Origin: UBA8437 sp963578885 | Lineage (GTDB): Bacteria; Planctomycetota; Planctomycetia; Planctomycetales; Planctomycetaceae | Reading direction: 5' to 3' | NCBI GenBank assembly: GCA_963578885.1 | Contig: CAUZEQ010000163.1 | Coordinates: forward strand, 1-10,727 | Length of the DNA stretch: 10,727 nt | The notes under the pieces: model-generated | Seen by the model: the letters and a program-made list of their open reading frames with translations, nothing else | The model's database searches: none | What the model was told of the DNA's origin: nothing | Position numbers and translations under genes: made by a program | Shown: positions 7,503 through 10,727 of the stretch, in pieces | Position numbering within the stretch: position 1 is the stretch's first letter | Layout of the letters: each line of letters starts with the position of its first letter

Positions 7503-8018
7503 TCAGGCCAGAAGCGAGACCTCAACCGGACTCTCATCATCGGCAATGATCACCGTGGACTTGTTCTTGTCCACATCGACCGTGTATGCGCTGCTGGTGG
7601 ACAGCGTCAGGATCACCGTCTCGTTGCCTTCTGACTCCATGTCGTCGATCGGTGTGACGACGATGTCCGCTGAGGAGCCTCCCGCGGCGATGACCACAGT
7701 GCCGCCGAGCCTCACGTAGTCGGTCTCATTCGTGGCACTGCCGGCGATCGTGTAGTTGACCGTCAGATCCGCTGCGACCGAGGCGGTCCGTCTTACCTGA
7801 AACGTGCCGGGGTCGGAAATCTGGCCGTTGGACTCTTCGGCGTTGGCGTCCGTCGCGATAATGCTCACTATCGACAGGAGCGTCCGATCCTCCAGCAGCT
7901 CGGATTGATGCGTCCGATAGCACTGGGACTTTCGCCGCCGCAACCGCGCCGGCACACGACTGGTGCTTCGGCGACTGAATCGCTGACGCAGCCCGATCAA
8001 CCACTCTGCAAGTCTCAT
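7503..8018 (-). CDS. Truncated Calx-beta surface protein with planctomycete N-terminal motif
   Basis: A 171-residue product, very likely the surviving 5' part of a longer gene. Residues 11-31 are strongly basic. SELLEDRTLLS (39-49) is the N-terminal motif of planctomycete extracellular proteins (Pfam Planctomycete extracellular / LEPR-XLL type), thought to mark exported proteins. Residues 51-165 form one complete Calx-beta type repeat: SIIATDANAEES, DPGTFQVRRT, LTVNYTIAGSATNETDY, VTPIDDMESEGNETVILTL, and a closing VIIADDESP. The next repeat starts with VEVSLLA and meets TGA where the first repeat has Thr. The start is ATG 8018, with a GGGG tract about 8 bases upstream; TTG 8036 is a longer alternative. 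It stands alone, with 132 bases separating it from the upstream operon. It may still yield a short exported protein, but the sequence looks like a decaying gene. Confidence 0.7.
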   Translation of the reverse strand: MRLAEWLIGLRQRFSRRSTSRVPARLRRRKSQCYRTHQSELLEDRTLLSIVSIIATDANAEESNGQISDPGTFQVRRTASVAADLTVNYTIAGSATNETDYVRLGGTVVIAAGGSSADIVVTPIDDMESEGNETVILTLSTSSAYTVDVDKNKSTVIIADDESPVEVSLLA

Positions 8019-8150
8019 CGTGCGGTCCCCGCCCAACCGCTCATCGGTGTAAATGACGCAAGTCCCATTCTGCCGTTCCGATCGCTCTTCCCAAGATGGT
8101 TCACCCTGATCCGGTTGGCATCAGAGGGGTTGGATGCGCGTCCGACTCGG

Positions 8151-9218
8151 TCAGTTGCGGCCATCATCATTCACTTCCCCCCGGCCGATCAACTCGTCGA
8201 GCCGATCGCTCAAACGCTGGACCTCGTCGAGGCCCTGCTCGCTGACATCGACCAGGTCCCAGGCATCATCGGGCTTGCTGAAGAGCCGCGGCTCATCGAC
8301 TCCCCCGGCAGACCGCACCAGGAACAGGTCGTGCGAACGGATCCCGCAACCACCCTCTGCATCCTGCACCACGATCTCCTCGTGGCCTCCACCACCCCCC
8401 TGCTCGAGCAGACTCAGCAGGTTGACTCCCCGCAGCCCCTCCCCGGCCCGATCACCTGAAAACCACCCCAGCAGCGTCGGCAGCAGGTCGATCACCTGCA
8501 CCAATTCGAGCCGCCGCTGGGCCGGCTCGATCCCCGGTCCCCGTAGCAACAGCGGAGTCCTCAATCGCTCCTCGTGCAGAGCCGCCCGTGCCGGATCCTC
8601 GAAGCCTCGATCGCCCAACCAGGCACCCCGACCACCGGTGACCACCAGCAGAGCCTCGCCAGATAATCCCGCCTGCTCCAACCCGTCGATCGCCGCACCG
8701 ACACAACGGTCGAAGACGCCCAGCGCCCGATCGATCGCCTCGAGATTCTCCAGCCAGTCGCTCTCCTCGCTCTCCTCGCTCGCCTCACGCTCCTCGGTCC
8801 CGGCCGGGGCCGAAGCCGCCACCCAGAGCATCCGGTGTTCATCCCCGGTCTCGGCCAGTCGACCGACCGCCTCGACAATGCTTTGCGGCAATCCCTCATC
8901 CGCCGACTCGACCGACTCCCACCCCGCCAGAGCCCACCACCGCGGCGCTACATCCGAGATCACCTCGACCCCGACACCGGCCGCTTCGAATCGCTCGGCC
9001 GCACTGACCTCAATCCGCCCCATCCCCCAACCCATTCCCGCCCACGACAGGCCGTTGATCGACAGATCGCCGGCGGGTGCGGTTCCGAAATGGCGGTCGA
9101 ACACGGCCGATTCGGCCGCTAGGCGATCCAGCCTCGGACTCAACATCGGTTCGCCGCCACAGAAGCCGCAGAGCCCGGCATGCCAGTGGTCCAGCGAGAG
9201 CACAACCACGACGCTCAC
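8151..9218 (-). CDS. Sulfatase-fold (alkaline phosphatase superfamily) protein lacking catalytic residues
   Basis: A 355-residue protein. The start GTG 9218 overlaps the previous stop as GTGA, and from there the sequence opens directly with the first beta strand of the fold (VVVVLSLDHWHAG). There is no signal peptide, unlike most sulfatases. Family landmarks are LSPRLDRLAAESAVFDRHF (27-45), the conserved later region LHEERLRTPLLLRGPG (214-229), VIDLLPTLLGW (242-252) and KPDDAWDLVDV (315-325). The formylglycine motif C/S-x-P-S-R is absent: its place after HFGTAP holds AGDLSING (49-56). The first Asp-Asp metal pair is Asp-His (10-11), and the usual S-D-H-G near 194 is TGGRG (194-198). An acidic Glu/Ser stretch lies at 141-155. 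It is last in an operon with an isomerase-like and a VOC protein. I infer a pseudoenzyme or a strongly altered activity; it is not a standard sulfatase. Confidence 0.82.
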   Translation of the reverse strand: MSVVVVLSLDHWHAGLCGFCGGEPMLSPRLDRLAAESAVFDRHFGTAPAGDLSINGLSWAGMGWGMGRIEVSAAERFEAAGVGVEVISDVAPRWWALAGWESVESADEGLPQSIVEAVGRLAETGDEHRMLWVAASAPAGTEEREASEESEESDWLENLEAIDRALGVFDRCVGAAIDGLEQAGLSGEALLVVTGGRGAWLGDRGFEDPARAALHEERLRTPLLLRGPGIEPAQRRLELVQVIDLLPTLLGWFSGDRAGEGLRGVNLLSLLEQGGGGGHEEIVVQDAEGGCGIRSHDLFLVRSAGGVDEPRLFSKPDDAWDLVDVSEQGLDEVQRLSDRLDELIGRGEVNDDGRN

Positions 9219-10057
9219 GGTGACGCCGCCGCTTGGAACTCGCCCACGCTCCGCAGGTACCCGGCACTGTGTTCGGCCGCCTCCTGCGGACCCATCAACT
9301 CGGCAAACGCCTGGTGCACCGTTACGCACCCGTCGTAACCAATCTGTCTGAGTCCCTCGAAAACCGTCGTGAAATTCACTCCGCCGGTCTCCCACAACGG
9401 GATGTGTCGGAACTGCCGATCCCCCAGGCACCAGGTCTCCAGCGACACCGGCCCCGCCTCCTCGAGCACGTGGTTCTGCAGGTAGACGTTGACCAGCCAA
9501 CCCTCCATTCTCGCCAGGGTCGCCGGGCCGTAGTCCTCGCCACACAGCATCAGGTTGGCCGGTTCGTAGATCAGCCCGAAGTTCGGCCGGTCGATCGCCT
9601 CGAGCACATCAAGCATCGGCCCGACCTGCTCGAACAGCGAGGTGGTGTGGCACTGGTGAGCCAGCCTGATGCCGCGATCCCCGGCCCGATCGGCTGCCTC
9701 GCGGGCCCGTCCGATGTCGTCGCCGGTCTTCAGGCAGACCCGGATCAGATCGCACCCCAGCGCCTCGGCCACGTCCAGGCTCGGGCCGATCTCACGCAAC
9801 GACTCGGGACCCTGCTCGTTGTTGAGCGGCACATCGAAATCGGCGGTGACCATCGAAACCGACAGCCCCGCCGCCTCGACCTCGCCACGCATCGCCTCCA
9901 GCTCCCCCCGCCCGGTCTGGACACCACCGGCACTGGCCCGCAGGCAGACGGCGTGGTAGCCGTTGGCCACGGCCAATTCGAGCAACTCGGCAAACGGAAC
10001 ATTCAGCCGGGTCTTGCAGGCGGCTTCAGCCACGCGGACCGACAGCGACAGTTTCAT
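9215..10057 (-). CDS. Sugar phosphate isomerase/epimerase-like TIM-barrel protein
   Basis: A 280-residue protein of the xylose-isomerase-like TIM-barrel family (AP endonuclease 2 type fold), about the usual length and without a signal peptide. The alternating strand/helix pattern is visible: MKLSLSVR (1-8), HAVCLR (35-40), SVSMVTADFD (66-75), CDLIRVCL (102-109), IRLAHQCHTTSLFE (130-143), FGLIYEPANL (160-169), VNVYLQNH (189-196), GCVTVHQAF (243-251). Candidate metal or substrate residues are His134, His137, Glu165 and His196. In many relatives the last strand ends in Glu, whereas here it ends in His248. ATG 10057 overlaps the VOC stop as ATGA and has GAGGA at 10064-10068. Its stop overlaps the GTG of the sulfatase-fold gene. 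It probably acts on a sugar or polyol in the cytoplasm; the substrate cannot be told from sequence. Confidence 0.88.
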   Translation of the reverse strand: MKLSLSVRVAEAACKTRLNVPFAELLELAVANGYHAVCLRASAGGVQTGRGELEAMRGEVEAAGLSVSMVTADFDVPLNNEQGPESLREIGPSLDVAEALGCDLIRVCLKTGDDIGRAREAADRAGDRGIRLAHQCHTTSLFEQVGPMLDVLEAIDRPNFGLIYEPANLMLCGEDYGPATLARMEGWLVNVYLQNHVLEEAGPVSLETWCLGDRQFRHIPLWETGGVNFTTVFEGLRQIGYDGCVTVHQAFAELMGPQEAAEHSAGYLRSVGEFQAAASP

Positions 10058-10602
10058 GCGTCGTCCTCGACGCCGGCCTCTTCCCCTGCTTCCTCCACTT
10101 CCTCCGCTTCCTCGTCACCGGGGCTAGGGGCCGCCAAGGCCATTTTCTCCATGTGTTCCTTCGCTCGACCTTCAATCTCGTCGGGGGGCACGTCTTCGAT
10201 GTGAGTCCCCAACGACCACTCGTGACCCCAGGGGTCCTTCAACCGGCAGGTGCGGTCTCCGTAGAACTGGTCCATCGGCGGCGCCATCACCTCCATGCCG
10301 GCCTCACGGGCCTGCTCGAACACGGCGTCGACGTCATCGACGTAGACGTACAGGCTGGCGCCCGAGCCTCCCAGGGACTTGGGGGTCCTAGCTTTCCACG
10401 CCTCGTTTTCGTCGGTCATCATCACGGTCGAGTCGCCGATCCGGCACTCGGCGTGCACCGTGCCCTCACCGTCGGGGCCCGGCATTCTCATCCGCGTCTT
10501 GGCCCCGAAGGCCTTCTCGTACAACGCCAGCGCCTCGACCGAATCACCGTCCACGATGTAGACATTGACCGCCTGAAATCCCTCCGGAATCGGCAGACCC
10601 AT
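10054..10602 (-). CDS. PhnB-like VOC (glyoxalase/bleomycin resistance) family protein
   Basis: A 182-residue protein. The body is typical of PhnB-like VOC proteins: ALALYEKAFGAKTRMRMPGPDG (24-45), HAECRIGDSTVMMTDE (50-65), SPKSLGG-like TPKSLGG (73-79), LYVYVDDVDAVFEQAREAG (84-102), DQFYGDRTCRLKDPWGHEW (111-129) and THIEDV (133-138). This gives the paired beta-alpha-beta-beta-beta modules of the fold. His50, Glu52 and residues of the second half are possible metal ligands, but no glyoxalase activity can be assigned. After residue 160 the protein ends in a highly acidic, Glu-rich tail (163-182) not needed for the fold. The start ATG 10602 has an excellent ribosome site at 10604-10613. It is the first gene of a three-gene operon and overlaps the isomerase-like gene by four bases. 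Confidence 0.93.
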   Translation of the reverse strand: MGLPIPEGFQAVNVYIVDGDSVEALALYEKAFGAKTRMRMPGPDGEGTVHAECRIGDSTVMMTDENEAWKARTPKSLGGSGASLYVYVDDVDAVFEQAREAGMEVMAPPMDQFYGDRTCRLKDPWGHEWSLGTHIEDVPPDEIEGRAKEHMEKMALAAPSPGDEEAEEVEEAGEEAGVEDDA

Positions 10603-10603
10603 G

Positions 10604-10613
10604 TCACCTCCTT
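10604..10613 (-). promoter_or_regulatory. Strong Shine-Dalgarno site of the VOC operon
   Basis: AAGGAGGTGA on the minus strand matches the anti-Shine-Dalgarno sequence almost completely and lies immediately before ATG 10602. It is the strongest ribosome site in the window and fixes the start of the VOC protein. Most downstream genes depend on overlapping starts instead. Confidence 0.85.
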
Positions 10614-10634
10614 GTTGTCTCTGTTGTTGTCTCT
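10612..10634 (-). repeat. Two-copy 12-bp direct repeat upstream of the VOC gene
   Basis: ttgttgtctct occurs at 10612-10622 and again at 10624-10634, a 12-bp period. On the coding strand this is a pair of AGAGACAACAA units running into the Shine-Dalgarno site. A TTGACA hexamer (plus-strand 10640-10645) lies just upstream, but no good -10 follows at the expected spacing, so a promoter is not called. The remaining bases to 10727 show no gene. Confidence 0.6.
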
Positions 10635-10727
10635 CTTGATGTCAAACCCGCGTGCTGCAGAACCCCAAGGCCCCGCAGTAATCCTGACACGATACGCCTC
10701 ACCGGGTGCTCATTCAACGTCCCACCC

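Noticed and set aside
7503..7505. TGA read as selenocysteine in the Calx-beta gene
   Set aside because: The equivalent position in the first repeat is Thr in a structural protein, and no suitable downstream recoding hairpin was seen; a nonsense mutation is simpler.
8104..8128. A small hairpin (ccctgat paired with atcag-a-ggg) downstream of the sulfatase-fold gene
   Set aside because: Short bulged stem with a nine-base loop and no U-run on the minus strand; not strong enough to call a terminator.
8134..9351. A 405-codon Ser/Pro/Arg-rich plus-strand open frame opposite the sulfatase-fold gene
   Set aside because: Its low-complexity composition is typical of antisense GC-rich frames, and the minus strand has clear sulfatase-fold homology.
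9219..9545. An N-terminal extension of the sulfatase-fold protein
   Set aside because: It overlaps the isomerase-like gene, is Arg/Gly-rich, and the fold begins exactly at GTG 9218.
10640..10645. TTGACA on the minus strand as a -35 box for the VOC operon
   Set aside because: No acceptable -10 hexamer at 16-18 bases; planctomycete promoters are also too poorly defined to rely on one hexamer.

Overview
All genes in this window lie on the minus strand, in GC-rich DNA with strong GC preference at third codon positions. The organism is most likely a member of the Planctomycetota. The evidence is an N-terminal LEDRTLLS motif of the type found on planctomycete extracellular proteins, a Calx-beta type surface protein, a MoxR/DUF58/BatA-like cluster with oversized membrane proteins, and a sulfatase-fold protein beside a sugar isomerase/epimerase-type protein. 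This assignment rests on gene content; no rRNA or other phylogenetic marker is present.

Left block (6891 down to 1): a compact four-gene operon read right to left. It encodes a MoxR-family AAA+ ATPase (5770-6891), a DUF58 protein (4893-5804), a BatA-like membrane protein of 802 residues (2478-4886) and a second membrane VWA protein of 826 residues (1-2481). Junctions are a 35-bp overlap, a 6-bp gap and a 4-bp ATGA overlap, so the genes are probably co-transcribed and translationally coupled. In related systems a MoxR ATPase acts with VWA/MIDAS proteins on envelope-associated targets. The two large proteins here share one plan: two N-terminal membrane helices, a VWA domain, beta-rich domains, a glutamine-amidotransferase-like segment and a C-terminal membrane anchor.

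Middle (about 7000-8150): the leader of the MoxR operon, and a decayed gene for a planctomycete surface protein. Its first Calx-beta repeat is intact. An in-frame TGA then interrupts it just where the second repeat begins, and the second repeat is cut short. A few codons with host-like codon use follow in another frame, ending in a stop that abuts a hairpin. This looks like a large gene that lost its middle.

Right block (10602 down to 8151): a second tight operon encoding a PhnB-like VOC protein with an acidic tail, a xylose-isomerase-like TIM-barrel protein, and a sulfatase-fold protein. They are joined by ATGA and GTGA overlaps. The sulfatase-like protein lacks the catalytic Cys and several metal ligands and has no signal peptide, so it is probably a cytoplasmic pseudoenzyme or a divergent enzyme.

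I saw no tRNA, rRNA, CRISPR array, transposase or integrase. The points most worth a second look are the sulfatase-like protein inside a translationally coupled cytoplasmic operon, the broken Calx-beta gene, and the variable-looking 12-bp repeat array and G9 tract in the two VWA membrane proteins.
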